This document shows positions 23,201 to 34,715 of a stretch of DNA of 64,000 nucleotides, piece by piece. The notes under the pieces were generated by a model. The model had not been told where the DNA came from. It did no database searches and saw nothing but the letters and a program-made list of their open reading frames with translations. The DNA comes from Lolium rigidum (taxonomy: Eukaryota; Streptophyta; Magnoliopsida; Poales; Poaceae), in assembly GCF_022539505.1 (NCBI RefSeq), contig NC_061513.1, positions 352,823,696-352,887,695 of the forward strand, in the 5' to 3' direction. Position 1 is the first letter of the stretch. Every line of letters begins with the position of its first letter. Position numbers and translations under genes: made by a program.

Positions 23201-23535
23201 GAACCAAAAGCAAACCTAACACTCACTTGTGAAGTTTGTGAAGAGAATGGCTCCAAATGGCTAAGTGTTGGCTGCTGGATGGGTATATATAGGGGAGGGG
23301 CTTTAGTCCCGGTTGGCCTAGCCAACCGCGACTAAAGGCCTTCGGGCACCTTTAGTCGCGGTTGGGCTGGCCAACCGCGACTAGCCCCCACGTGCACCAG
23401 CTGGCCACCGTGCGCCTGGGCCCAGGCCTTTGGTCGCGGTTCGCCACACGAACCGCGACTAAAGGCCCCATTAGTCGCGGTTCCTTTACCTTCGCGACTT
23501 ATGGGGCTTCCCGGAAGCCTGTTTTTCCACCAGTG
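20227..23535 (-). mobile_element. CACTA transposon, internally deleted
   Basis: The termini CACTGGTGGAAAAACAGGCTT (20227 onward) and its reverse complement (to 23535) are flanked by the 3-bp duplication ATT (20224-20226 and 23536-23538). Subterminal repeats of the type 'ttagtcgcggttgg / ccaaccgcgactaaa' fill 20245-20450 and 23300-23510 in both orientations. The coding part runs on the minus strand but lacks the central transposase, so the element cannot move by itself. Confidence 0.93.
20710..22984 (-). pseudogene. CACTA transposase start fused by deletion to C-terminal protease-like region
   Basis: Minus strand. 22700-22930 encodes a transposase-associated domain (N-R-L-S-G-E-F..., then I-C-P-C-V-K-C-K-N and M-H-L-L-R-H-G-F) with zinc-binding Cys residues. 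22230-22500 encodes the first part of the TNP2-type transposase (T-Y-E-A-K-K-V-V-C-P-L-G-L-E). The next frame (21654-22217) already belongs to the downstream part that in many CACTA elements leads into a Ulp1/C48-type cysteine protease. Pieces of that continue at 21420-21560 (W-R-F-I) and 20710-20934 (R-E-V-I-D-P-R-G-E-H-Y). The central TNP2 catalytic core is absent. Introns and several frameshifts separate the pieces. I infer one large internal deletion. Confidence 0.7.
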
Positions 23536-24257
23536 ATTGCTGTCAGGTTGTCGACTGTCATTGACGAAGTTGTCCTACGCTGCCCTCTTACCTGGGCATG
23601 AGTGCAGTGCATCACTACGCCATCATTTTCCGGCCACTGTGCGGAAAAATATCAACGCTAGTCCCACTCAGGCATATGCACGTCTCCATGATGGCATGAT
23701 CTCCATTAAGTTGCATTTTGGACACTCCTGTAGCAGAATTGCTGGGTGGCTGGCATGCAATGATCGATGTCGGTATGTATGTTTGTGGTTTCGCCTGTGA
23801 CGCGCACGCATGGATTATATAACTATTTTTACGTCGGCATCGATTCTCCATTTTTCCCTCGTGCTTAAACGGACTGAAATCGAGTGATTGAGTTGATGGC
23901 ATGATGCACTTTAGCTTGTGCAGTTTTAGCCGTTTACGTACATGTCGTGATGTTAAATATATGGCCACTCGAATCGATGGTGGATATGCATGGGTGGGGT
24001 TTAAGTTTAAGCGCTATCGTGTAGAACCGATCACCATGCATGTGCATCGCACAGAGCTACACATGCATCAAGGTGGCGACGGGAACGGGCCCCGTCCCAA
24101 TCAACACCGGGTACCTGATACCCGCCGGGTCTCCAAGGGGATCTCCACGCGGACGCCAAAACTCGAGCTGATGCGGACGACGCCGGCGACAAGGTGATTC
24201 AGGGAGTCAGGGACATGCACACCAAAACGTCTCTCTCCGAATTTTGGGAGTTGGAAC
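23536..24257. other. Non-coding stretch between two CACTA elements
   Basis: No conserved coding frame. It should be part of the DNA into which both neighbouring CACTA elements inserted, probably the degenerate gypsy element whose integrase end lies at 34653-34970. Confidence 0.4.
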
Positions 24258-24779
24258 TACTAGTGGAGACATGGCATTCAGTCCGGGGGCCGTAATAGGC
24301 TCTAGTCCCGGTTGGTCAACCGCGACTATACATGCAAAACTAAAGACGAAGACTTTAGTTTCGACCCAGTTACCAGCCGGGATGAATGGCCCTTCACGTG
24401 GCCGCGATACAGAGTTTGGGCTGGAGAACCTTTAGTCCCGGCTCGTAATCCCAACCGAAACTAATTATATTTTTCAATAATTAGGTTTTCCATTTTTCTA
24501 ATTTTTTTAAATTTCTTTTTTACTTTTTCCTAATTGTTAATTGTTACTCTCTCTCATTTGGAGCATTTTTAATACTAATTGCACTTAAACTGTAATCAAA
24601 TTGTAGACTTGGTCATCACTTCTCGGTCGGTCACCCATCCGCACACTACCCTATCCTCAGCACGCTTAACTCCTCGGTTCTTTCCTACTGTGCTCCCACG
24701 AATGTGATTATACCTTGTTATAAATACTACCATATCAATTCTATTAACTCTTATACCATTGTATCATATTTCTATATTT

Positions 24780-25003
24780 TTTGAAACAAAAAACAATCTG
24801 TAAGCCGCAATTGGATAAATAATATATGCTTTATTATTAGAAAATGTGAGGAATTTGAATATGAAATAATTATGTTTTTTTTATTTTTTCTTATTATTAT
24901 CAAATAATATATGCATTATTCATATAATATGGCCAAATAATTAATATCTTTAAATCTGTAAACCGCAATTAGACAAATAATATATGCTTTATTATTAGGA
25001 AAA
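24780..25003. repeat. 158-bp AT-rich satellite, first block
   Basis: About 1.4 copies of a roughly 158-bp unit with the landmarks 'aaccgcaattggacaaataatatatgctttattatt', 'aaatgtgaggaatttgaatatgaaataatt' and 'atatgcattattcatataatatggc'. It is interrupted at 25003|28079 by a Helitron; the unit resumes at 28079. Confidence 0.85.
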
Positions 25004-26013
25004 CTAGCAAGGTGGCCCTCGCAAATGCGAGGGCATCATCTTTAACATTATGAAAGTGGCAAAAGTAATTCACAATACGATATAAAAGTAAAATGGTTAG
25101 TGTGCAATGTTATGCTCAATAAAAATGTTCAAATAGGCGAGGAACACATAAATCTTCTTGACATATGGATCTCCCTTTTTGAGTAACTTATTGAAACAAA
25201 ACCATCGATCTTTGATAGTTAACAAAATTATTGATCTTTGATAGTTAACATCTTAAAAAGCTATATTTATAATGGTTTATCTATTTTGTATGTTGTAACT
25301 TTATACAGTATTATAGAAGTAATGTTAGATAATTATTTTAGCTACCTAACCTATTATATAATGAATTTTACTCAAATGAATTGTTTTAAGTTTCTACGTT
25401 ATTTTTGGCTCAACTATTGACGTCCTTGCCACATCCGTTAATATCCATATCAGTTTTGCTTTGTGTCCGCTTAATCAGCACAGAGACATATGACATACAT
25501 AAATCTAGAGCAAACTGCTCATATAATATTACGGAAAAAATACCCATGAAATATTTCAGAATAAAAAAGTTGCATTGCTTTCATTTTCCGTGGTTGGCAG
25601 GTGTTGTCTAGCGACGGCAAGAATCTAGCGAGGTACGGTTGCTCGGTTATCCGCTTAAGATGAAGTCGTAGGAGTGATGATCGATCAGGTTACTGCTGCT
25701 TGTGTGGGTTGATCCGAAGTTAAGTATATTCAAGTTAGGGCAAGATATGATGGAGATATTTTGTTTCTCGCATCCTCCTCGGAAGGAACCAATGTGATGC
25801 GTGTGTACAATTAATTAATGTATGTATGAGATAGGACTCAATTTTCACGTGATATATCGGTTGGCAAATTGAATTGTGTTGGATGCTGTGTCATTCTAGA
25901 ATTGCTTATGTATATTTATATTCCGCTTGGAGAAGGTGCCTACACGATACTTGACAAAGTGATAAAGTGCATGCGAGAGAGACCTATCGCACGTGACACC
26001 GTTTATTTTAGTA

Positions 26014-26096
26014 CTCTCCGATCTCTAGACAATATTTACCGTCTAGATATGTTGAAATTTAAACAAATCTAACACGTGTATCATAAGAGGAGGGAG
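26014..26096. mobile_element. Small Stowaway-like MITE inside Helitron 1
   Basis: 83 bp with ends CTCTCCGATC and (reverse complement) CTCCCTCCTC, flanked by TA on both sides (26012-26013 and 26097-26098). A second, more degenerate piece with 'ccctccattttaaaataag' starts near 26244. Confidence 0.55.
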
Positions 26097-26499
26097 TACA
26101 TCTAACTAACCTCTCATTAGATCGTAACCATAAATTTTAGATCTAAATATCAAAATAATTTGGAAAATGTTGCTTAGTGTGATGCTCTATTATCAGTTTT
26201 TTTAAATCTTTTTGTCTATCCTTTCAGTATTCGGATCTGTTCCCTCCATTTTAAAATAAGTTGCTCCATTGTACCTACATATGAAAGTATTAAGATGTAT
26301 TTTATTTATAGATACATTTGTAACTGGATAAAAAATTTAATGTACATACATGAAGAAATAGGTTAGAAAATTTAAGTACTTTTGGATGTCTCACTATTTT
26401 TATAGTTTAATAAGTAGCACAGTTAAGCGATATTTTGGTTACATATATTCCATCTATAATCTAGCATGTGTTCGCGCTGACACACGCACATGTCAAGCT

Positions 26500-27660
26500 C
26501 GTTTGAAATAGGAAAATGTTTGTATTCAGCCGGAGGCTGGAACTCTCGCTCCCTCCGGGTCGAGGGGCGTCCGATTCATCACATCGTGCGGTCCTCCGGG
26601 TCACTCGCTCCGTAGATGGCTCGCTACATGCACGGCCTCCCTTCTTTCCATTTTTCTTCTTCGTGTATTTTTCAACGCAGATGGAAGATAAGGCTGCTCC
26701 GCCTGTTGCTCTTTTGCCTCCACAGTCGACGAACCTGCTCCCGGCCACCATGCGGGCGGACCTGCTCCGTGGCTTCCACAGCTTCGCTTCACTCATCCGG
26801 CTCCACAGTGAGATGGCCCAGTGAGGTGGCCCTGCCACTGGCCCGTCGGCCACGGACCACGCTCCGCCATGGCCTGTACCTCTCCGGCTCTCCCACGACC
26901 GATGCACCATGCGTCCACTTCTCTCCCCTGGCAGCGCTACGCTGCGCCGGTCTCCATCCCCGTCTGCAAGCCTTAACCTGATTTGACATGCACTGGCTCA
27001 AAGCGCCACCGTCGCTGCCGTCGTTAACCAACTCCCCCGAAGAACCGGAAACCGGCGTGCTACTCAAACCACCACCTCACCACCCCTGCTCCGAAGCTCC
27101 GCTTGTGCTCTAGCCCCACTGTGCTGACTTGTTCTTCTCCCCCAGAGCGCCCCGTCCCTCACCTCCGGTGCGGCCATGGCTGCAAGGGATGCGACGTCGC
27201 ACCGGTGCTGCCAAGGAACGGCGACAGAGCTACATGCGGATGCCATCAGTTCTGCAAAGCAAGGGCGGCGAAGCTGCGAAGCCAATGCGTCGGTGCTCCA
27301 TGCGATGGTCGCCGGAGCTGCGAAGCCAGGGGCGCTGGTGCTTCATGCGGTCATCGCCAGAGACAGGCGGCGCCGTTTGCAGCTCCGGCGACGAGTAGCA
27401 GCGGTTGCAACTCTAGAGATGGGCGGCCCCGTTTGCAGCTCCAACGACGGAATGCGGCGGCTGCAATCCACGGCAACATGAGGTGCCCAAGGCCATGCGC
27501 GTGCATGTGGCGGAGAGGAGATGGAGAGAGCAGGAGATATTTTTTGTTGAGGCCCTGTGGAAAGGAAGACGATCGGATCTAACGACCACCCAGTTTTTAT
27601 CGGACAGAGCAGAAGGCGGAGGTTGGACAGCTCCAATCGTCTGGACGATTTGTAGAAATA
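26500..27660. other. GC-rich block in Helitron 1, possible captured gene fragments
   Basis: This block is far richer in GC than the surrounding Helitron and satellite. Short frames exist on both strands but none shows a recognisable domain or consistent codon use. A degenerate internal repeat of 'gaagctgcgaagcca' type occurs at 27260-27420. Helitrons of grasses often carry exon fragments; I cannot name the donor here. Confidence 0.35.
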
Positions 27661-28078
27661 ACTAACGAAGCTATTTAGAAAAGAAAAAAAACTGATTTCC
27701 TTATCCATACGCGAAGTACAACTATAGGAGTCTTTCTTTCACGTGATATGGCATCTAAAAAAATCAAATCTCTTCTTATTTTCGATGATTACTTTCTATT
27801 TTAACATGGACGCAGATAGCTTTCTACTCTCAGGATATCACGTGAATCAAAACTATACATGACTCACGACTTGTGTTTCGTTAAATCTAAACCACAACTA
27901 CAACTATATTAGTTACGTGCCATACTATTTTTGTACACGCATATTGTTGTACGTAACGCTTCTTAACTTTTAATCTGAGATGTTAAGACTAATATCATCG
28001 GTTTATATTTTATTAGCATATGTGGATTAACCTGGTGCCTCGAAAAACACCCTTATTTTGCTTTTAGTATATAATAGA

Positions 28079-29237
28079 TGTGAGTAATTTGAATATAAAA
28101 TTATTATGTTTTTATTCGTTTATTATTATTATCAAATAATATATGCATTATTCATATAATATGGCCAAATAATTAATATCTTCAAATCTGTAAACCACAA
28201 TTGGACAAATATTATATGCTTTATTATTCGAAAAATATGAGAAATTTGAATATGAAATTATTTTTATTTTTATTTTTTATTTTATTATTATTATCAATTA
28301 ATATAAGCATTATTCATATAATATGGCCAAATAATTAATATCTTCAAATCTGCAAACCGCAATTGGACAAATAATATATGCTTTATTATTATAAAAATGT
28401 GAGGAATTTGAATATGAAATAATCATGTTTTTATTTATTTATTATTATTACCAAATAATATATGCATTATTCATATAATATGGCTAAATAATTAATATCT
28501 TGAAATCTGTAAACCATAATTGGACAAATAATATATGTTTTATTATTATTCAAAAAATGTGAGGAATTTCAATATGAAATAATTATGTTTTATTCATTAT
28601 TATTATTATCAAATAATATATGCATTATTCATATAATATGGCCAAATAATTAATATCTTGAAATCTGTAAACTGCAATTGGATAAATAATATATGCTTTA
28701 TTATTAGAAAAATGTGAGGATTTTGAATATGAAATAATTATGTTTTTATTCAATTATTATTATTTTAAAATAATATATGCATTATTCATATTATATGGCA
28801 AAATAATTAATATCTTGAAATCTCTAAACCGCAATTGGACAAATAATATATGCTTTATTATTAGAAAAATGTGAAGAATTTGAATATAAAATAATTATGT
28901 TTTTATTCATTGTTTATGCTTATTATCAAATAATATATGCATTATTCATATAATATGGCCATATAATTAATACCTTGAAATCTGTAAATCGCAACTAGAC
29001 AAATAATATATGCTTTATTATTAGAAAAATGTGAGGAATTTGAATATGAAATAATTATGTTTTTATTCATTTATTATTATGATTATCAAATAATATATGC
29101 ATTATTCTTATAATATGGCAAAATAATTAATATCTTGAAATCTGTAAACCGCAATTCGACAAATAATATATGCTTTATTATTAAAAAATGTGAGGAATTT
29201 GAATATGAAATAATTATGTTTTTATTCTTTTTTATTA
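28079..29237. repeat. 158-bp AT-rich satellite, main block (about 7 copies)
   Basis: The 'tatgctttattatt' landmark recurs near 28218, 28380, 28538, 28696, 28853, 29008 and 29170, a period of 155-162 bp. Copies differ by a few substitutions and by the length of the 'ttattattatt' run. The block is continuous with the ones at 24780-25003 and 31268-31829 once the Helitrons are removed. Confidence 0.93.
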
Positions 29238-31267
29238 CTAGGAAAATTGCCCGTGCGTTGCATCGGGGTGATTGAAATCTAGCTCTCCGATCGAAAATAT
29301 TCGAGATAGCTTTCATGATACGACAATGCATGTAGTTCAACCAGAAATGCATAATTCAGTCTTTTCTATGGTTCAGGATTTGTTTTAGGCTGGTGCACAC
29401 AAACAACACAATCTGCATATATGAAGTGGTGCTGCGTTAGTTTGCAAGATAAACACATAAACCACAATGGTACGCCATACAATACCCTTATCTCTCATAG
29501 CATCTAACATATTTTGTGCCAAGTCAACACCACTATATATCTCATACACATTCAACAAAGAAAATTTTTCCATACACATTCAACAAAGAATTGCACAAGA
29601 GATCCTTAAGATACCCAGTCTTAATAATAATCTTAGTGTACCCAGATTTATGCCCCAAATTTACAGAATATTAGTGAATGGTTAGTACGACTAATTAAAT
29701 TACACAACATCAAAATTCTTTCCATAGGAAACGTCAGGCAGTTTCATTGGCTAACACTACAATTCGTAAATAAAGATGATGTACATGGACAGATGTTTAA
29801 AAAGGTTCGTGTAAACAATTAAGCGACCTGGTTGTTGCATGTTTGGCTTGTCTTTTGAAGTTCTGATGCAAGGAACACAGCGAAGACGATGCTGACCAAA
29901 TCTGTTTCTTTCCCAACAGCTCTTTTTATTTGACTGAACTCTCTCCTACAATAGAAATTAGCAATTCAGATCCATGTGTAAAGACGACCCCTTTACCGGA
30001 GCGGGACACCCTGAGAGCAATTGCAGATCGTGAAAAGGGAGACAGCGAGGGTGCAGTTGATGAGAGGTTAAACGATACATTGCCGGCCGGTGAGAATAAG
30101 ACATGCGTAGTTTTCGCCGGTGCAGACCACCTTGACCACCGCCATGCCCATGCTGCACTTCTGCCTGCATCAACGACCTCCGCCGTCGTTTTCCATTAGC
30201 CCCTCATGAGTCACGAAGTTGAGGCACGGCGTGAACGACGCCGCCAACGGTTGTCCCCGGCCAGTCTCCACACGTCCCACTGTTGCGTCTGATGCCGCAA
30301 GACTCTGGGTTTTCTCGTGCTCTCGAAGACGGCCATGGGAGATACATGGCGCGTCGAGGGTGCCGTCGACGAAGGCCCAGGTGCGACAGATGTATTAGCT
30401 CCATGAGCAACATCTCCCGAGCGTCTACCGTTATAAAAATAAGCGCAGTTGTAGAATCAGAAGGCACTGGCTGCCCTGGGCCGTGCAGGTCGCAGTTTTA
30501 GCCGCCCCTGCCGGTTGCCCTCCGCCACCAAACCACACACTTCGCTCTGTTCAGCCGGCCGCCTGTCCAGTCGACTGCCCGCTCTCTGCTACTCGCTGCG
30601 ATCGATGTGGAGGAAAGCAGCAGCTACAGTAGCCTCCTCCCGAAGACGTGACCGGAAAAACGTGAGGATATATATGGAGCTATGCGCGGCTGCGCGCAGG
30701 CCGCAAAGGAGGTTGGTCGTTTCTCCGGGATTGCGGCCGGCCGGAGAGATGTCGATCAGCAGCCAACGATCTACGTACGGGCTTCATAAAGAATGATCCG
30801 TCGACCGGATGGATGGAAATCTCTCGATTTCGAGCTTCGGTGACGAGGAAACTCCGGCCAGGTCGTGCCATCGTTCTGATGGAAAAAAAATTATAGGTTT
30901 TTCGTGGGAATTATGTTTAGAGGAAAGGAGCTATATATTGGTGAAATTTCGTGCGCAAGGAGGCAAGAAACTAAACGAAGAAATCTGAGATCCAAGTCCG
31001 GAGAAAACTGAGTTTGTACAAAGTCCTAGTTAGATTCACGTTCGGTCGGTTAGGCTAATATTAGGCTGGTTTGGCTGTATTTCGTGGTGGACACGGCTGA
31101 CAATCCAGCTCGAGGACGGGAGTTCAGGATGTATGCCAGATCGGTGCAGGGCAAACCACAAGGTAAGAACGATAGAAATCAATGACCAAGCGACGGACGA
31201 AAACGTACGAAGGAAACGGAACGGACCAAACCACGGAAACACTTCTCCCTTTATTATTAGGTATAGA
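29238..31267 (-). mobile_element. Helitron 2
   Basis: On the minus strand it starts TCTATACCTAATAATAAAGG (31267 downward) and ends with an imperfect hairpin (about 29249-29268), AATTTTC and CTAG (29238-29241). It is inserted between A (29237) and T (31268) of the satellite, which resumes in phase. GC-rich patches at 30000-30800 hold only short frames without recognisable domains. Non-autonomous, 2030 bp. Confidence 0.87.
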
Positions 31268-31829
31268 TTATGATCAAATAATATATGCATTATTCACATA
31301 ATATGCCAAATAATCAATATCTTCAAATATGTAAACCGCAATTGGACAAATAATATATGCTTTATTATTAGAAAAATGTGAGGAATTTGTATATGAAATA
31401 ATTATTTATTTATTTAATTTTTCTTTATTATTATCAATTAATATATGCATTATTCATATAATATGGCCAAATAATTAATATCTTCAAATCCGCAAACCAC
31501 AATTGGACGAATAATATATATTTTATTATTAGAAAAATGTGAGGAATTTGAATATGAAATAATTATATCTTATTCATTTATTATTATTATTATTATATTA
31601 TATATGCATTATTCATATAATATGGCTAAATAATTAATATCTTGAAATCTGTAAACCGCAACTGGACAAATAATATATTTATTATTAGAAAAATGTGAGG
31701 AATTTGAATATGAAATAATTATGTTTTTATTCATTATTATTATTATATGAAATAATATATGTATTATTTATATAATATGGTCAAATAATTAACATCGTCA
31801 AATCTGTAAACCGCAATAAGACAAATATG
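31268..31829. repeat. 158-bp AT-rich satellite, last block
   Basis: About 3.5 further copies of the same unit, ending at 'aaccgcaataagacaaatatg', after which the sequence changes to the 3' flank of the exonuclease pseudogene. Confidence 0.88.
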
Positions 31830-32092
31830 TCGCTAGTTCATACACATAGTTCGATATATATATATATCTTCTTCGGTTGCAGCGTGATGGTGGAGCATCG
31901 GATGTAGCGTGATGGTGATGGAGGTGGACGTGGACGTGGAGGTGGCGGCATGGAGTGAATGCAGAGATGTGAAATACACATGGAAATATGTCGCTAGTTG
32001 ATACACATAGTTTGATATATATTAAAGACACATAGTTCGATATATATTGAAGACGATTTATAGAAAGACACATAGTTCATACACATAGTTCT
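31830..32092. other. 3' flank of exonuclease pseudogene
   Basis: Contains repeated 'acacatagttcgatatata' blocks (four copies between 31838 and 32090) and no coding signal. It may be former 3' UTR. Confidence 0.5.
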
Positions 32093-32674
32093 TTAAATGT
32101 TTAGACGATCAACATGGCTATTGTAGCCAACTAGCTACCAATAACTCCTAGCCATCTCGAAGCCCAGACGAGCGTCCAGCGCAGCATAGCGCACTTGCTC
32201 GTAGCTTAATGGAAGATTGGCCCACCCAAATGTGAGTTCATCTTCTTTTTCTTGCGCCGCGTCCTTCTTCTTGTACTTTTTCCTCTTCTTATTCTCAAGA
32301 TTTGTCCCAATGATAGAATTCGCCAGATCATATAGACTCAGAATGTGATTATTTGTGAGATTTGGGGGTATCTTCTGGAGGTCGTATGCAGGAGAAATAT
32401 GAATATCGCACGGACTCAGCATCTCCATATCCTTGCCGATAGCCGCACCGCAGAATCTAATGGTCCCGTCCTTCAAGAACTCCTTGAGAACTTATGGCAC
32501 TTCATCAACATGACAAATCTAGAATACCAAATTCTCGGACGCCACCGAGAGTTGAAGGACAGCAGCGCGCTGATCACCCTCGTGAGGGTTGGTGAACTCA
32601 CAATCCAAGCCAACACACTTTATTGGTGCGTTGTCGAGATAGTCCCTCTTCACAGCGCGCTCCACTTCTCCACC

Positions 32675-34269
32675 CACTAGTAGGAAAAACCTTATAGATG
32701 AGATCTTATTTATGTTGCGCACTAGCTACATATGCGCCACAGAAACTGTTTCTATGGTGCACCTGGCATGGTGCGCCACAAAAATAGCTTATTTTTGTCG
32801 TGCACCTCAGATCCGTGCGCCACAGAAATAAGGTGGGGCCCACACCCTACCACCCCCAATCATTGGTTTCGCTAATTCTGTGGTGCACTGGCGCACTGGT
32901 TCTGGTGCACCACAGAACTAAGGCTTTCTGTGGCGCACGTGGGATGGTGCGCCACAGAAACTACGTATTTCTATGGCGCACATGAGCTCCATGCGCCACA
33001 GAAAACTTTTTTGCTCCCCACGCAACTCCACCCCCCCCCCCCCCCCGGATCTCCTATTTGACCTCTGTAAAAAATTAAATAAATAGATAGAAAATTCAAA
33101 AAATAAAATCCTCCGAGGTGCCCATGTATTATGTCATCTAGCACCACTGAAAATTAACACAAATGAATTTCAACTTTTTTTTGCAAAATTGCGTGCCAAA
33201 GTCATCAAACTGGATTTCTGGTTGCATACGAACTCGAAAAAAGCACAATATATCAAAATGTTCCCACGAAAATTCTATATTCGATTTCACCCGGGCTTGC
33301 CCGGTTGGACAATTTTTAGAATCCCCAAATTCGAAAAGAGTAAACAGTTACGGCAAAATAAAGATTTTTTGCTGCAAAATAGAAAATTCAAAAAAAAATC
33401 TGTGGCGCACCAAGTGCCCATGCGCCATAGAATTAAGCACCGAAATTTGAATTTTCTGCCGCCCTCCTTCACTTCTCCTCACTTATCCTCCACTTCTTCT
33501 CACTTCTCCTCCTTAGATGCAAACTTCTCCTCCTCCTCCTCTCCACCACCACCACCTCCTTCGACCGGCCTCCTCCCCCTCCTACTCCGGCGACCACCTC
33601 CTCCGACCTCCTCCGGCGACCACCACATTCTCCTCCTCCTCCGGTGACCACCTCCTCCTCCGGCGACCACCACCTTCTTCTCCTCCTCCGGCGACCACCT
33701 CCTCCACCACCTCCTCATCCTCCACCACCACTACCACCACCACCACCTCCTCGACCACCACCACCACCTCCTCCACCACCACCACCTCCTCCACCACCAC
33801 CACCACCTCCTCCACCACCACCTCCTCATCCTCCACCACCTCCTCATCCTCCACCACCACCACCTCCTCCACCACCATCACCACCATCACCTCCTACTCC
33901 ACCACCACCTCCTTCGGCCGGCCTCCTCCTCCACCCAACCCACCCAACCACCCACCTTCGGCGACCTTCCAGCAAAATTTTTAAAAAATATTGGAGGCCC
34001 CAGACCTAGATCTAGATATGGCCGCCATTTTTAAAAAAAAATTCAAAAACAATTCTGTGGCGCACCACCCGCTGGTGCACCACAGAAATAAGATTTTCTC
34101 TTTCTGTGGCGCACCGCCCGCCGGTGCGCCACAGAAATAAGACTTTCTGTGGCGCATGGGCAGGTGTGCCACAAAATTCTTATTTTGTGGCGAGAATTCT
34201 GTGGCGCACCGCCCATGCGCCACAGAATAGATTTTTGTTGCGCCACTAATGAGCCTTTTCCTATTAGTG
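32675..34269. mobile_element. CACTA element, non-autonomous, 'gtggcgcac' family
   Basis: The ends CACTAGTAGGAAAAACCTTA (32675) and reverse complement CACTAATAGGAAAAGGCTCA (to 34269) are flanked by ACC on both sides (32672-32674 and 34270-34272). Subterminal repeats 'ctgtggcgcac...gtgcgccacag' crowd both ends. No transposase. Its insertion splits the exonuclease pseudogene. The same family is found at 41710 and up to 46038. Confidence 0.93.
33517..33960. repeat. Low-complexity (CCA/CCT)n tract in the CACTA
   Basis: About 440 bp made almost only of CAC, CTC and TCC triplets. It gives long artificial Pro/Thr/Ser frames on plus and Val/Glu frames on minus; none is a gene. A run of about 18 C lies at 33031-33048. 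The related CACTA end at 45225-45310 has the complementary (GGA)n type. Confidence 0.9.
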
Positions 34270-34715
34270 ACCCTTCTTGCACGGAGAGAGACCATGACCT
34301 TGAATGACATCCCTTTGGCCATCAGGTGGTACACCCGAGTTCGAGGAGCCATTGATTCCGAAACATCGACGAAGAGGAGAGCTTTTTTGCAATGATGGAG
34401 GAGATGAGATGGAAGAATTTTGTGTGTGGCAATGGTGAAGAAGATGAGCATATAAAGGAATGGAAGATGAAGATGAACAGGGCCAGCCACTGGCTGATCA
34501 ATTCCTGTGGCTAGCCGTGCCCGCGCCGACGGCTCAGATTCCCGCATGACGATCGATGTAAAGATCGGGGCGACGTGTCCAGGCCTTTGGTCCCGACCCA
34601 GGACACGGCCGGGACCAAAGGGGCCTGACGAAAGGCATGTTTTCTACTCGTGAACTGAAAAAGTAACTTCCCAAGAACTTCTAGGTTGTGTTTACTTCTC
34701 TCGTATTTTTCACCT

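Larger units (their letters stand above)
25004..28078 (-). mobile_element. Helitron 1
   Basis: On the minus strand it starts TCTATTATATACTAAAAG (28078 downward) and ends with a GC-rich perfect hairpin (25015-25034, stem GCCCTCGCA/TGCGAGGGC), then CTAG at 25004-25007. It is inserted between A and T: the satellite unit continues from 25003 straight into 28079. These are the hallmarks of Helitrons, which move by rolling-circle replication. No Rep/helicase frame is visible in its 3075 bp, so it is non-autonomous. Confidence 0.88.
32093..34352 (-). pseudogene. WRN/RNase D-type 3'-5' exonuclease pseudogene, split by CACTA
   Basis: On the minus strand ATG 34352 opens M-A-P-R-T-R-V-Y-H-L-M, reaching 34270. 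After the CACTA (32675-34269) the protein continues with V-G-L-D-C-E-F-T-N-P, the exonuclease I D-x-E motif. It runs on through C-G-A-A-I-G-K-D (exo II) to Y-A-A-L-D-A-R (exo III, Y-x3-D) and ends L-V-G-Y-N-S-H-V-D-R-L-N-I at 32093. Such proteins trim nucleic acid 3' ends in the nucleus. Breaks visible: three in-frame stops (after L-V-F, after D-E-V-P, after S-Y-W, the last TAG at 32135-32137), the transposon, and a frame change between the two halves that fits two extra bases in a CTCTCTC run near 34290. It lies inside the large CACTA, so it was probably captured. Confidence 0.85.
24258..34652 (-). mobile_element. Large CACTA element carrying satellite array and exonuclease pseudogene
   Basis: The left end TACTAGTGGAGACATGGC and the right end (reverse complement CACGAGTAGAAAACATGCC) are similar imperfect inverted repeats of CACTA type, each followed by 'tagtcccgg' or 'ttggtcccgg' subterminal motifs. 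The 3 bases AAC stand directly outside both ends (24255-24257 and 34653-34655). Inside lie the 158-bp satellite array, two Helitrons, the exonuclease pseudogene and a further CACTA. The first base of the left end is T instead of C, and no transposase is visible, so this is a non-autonomous relic. The pairing of the two ends is an inference supported by the shared TSD and terminal motif. Confidence 0.6.

Noticed and set aside
26461..27660. Several 60-160 codon frames on both strands as genes
   Set aside because: They overlap each other on both strands in a GC-rich block where stops are rare; no domain or splice logic supports any.
24780..31829. CRISPR-like or other array of spaced repeats
   Set aside because: Units are contiguous 158-bp satellite copies without unique spacers, in a plant genome.
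33517..34009. Long Pro/Thr/Ser-rich open frames on plus and Val/Glu frames on minus
   Set aside because: They are products of a triplet low-complexity tract inside a CACTA element; no start context, domain or conservation.
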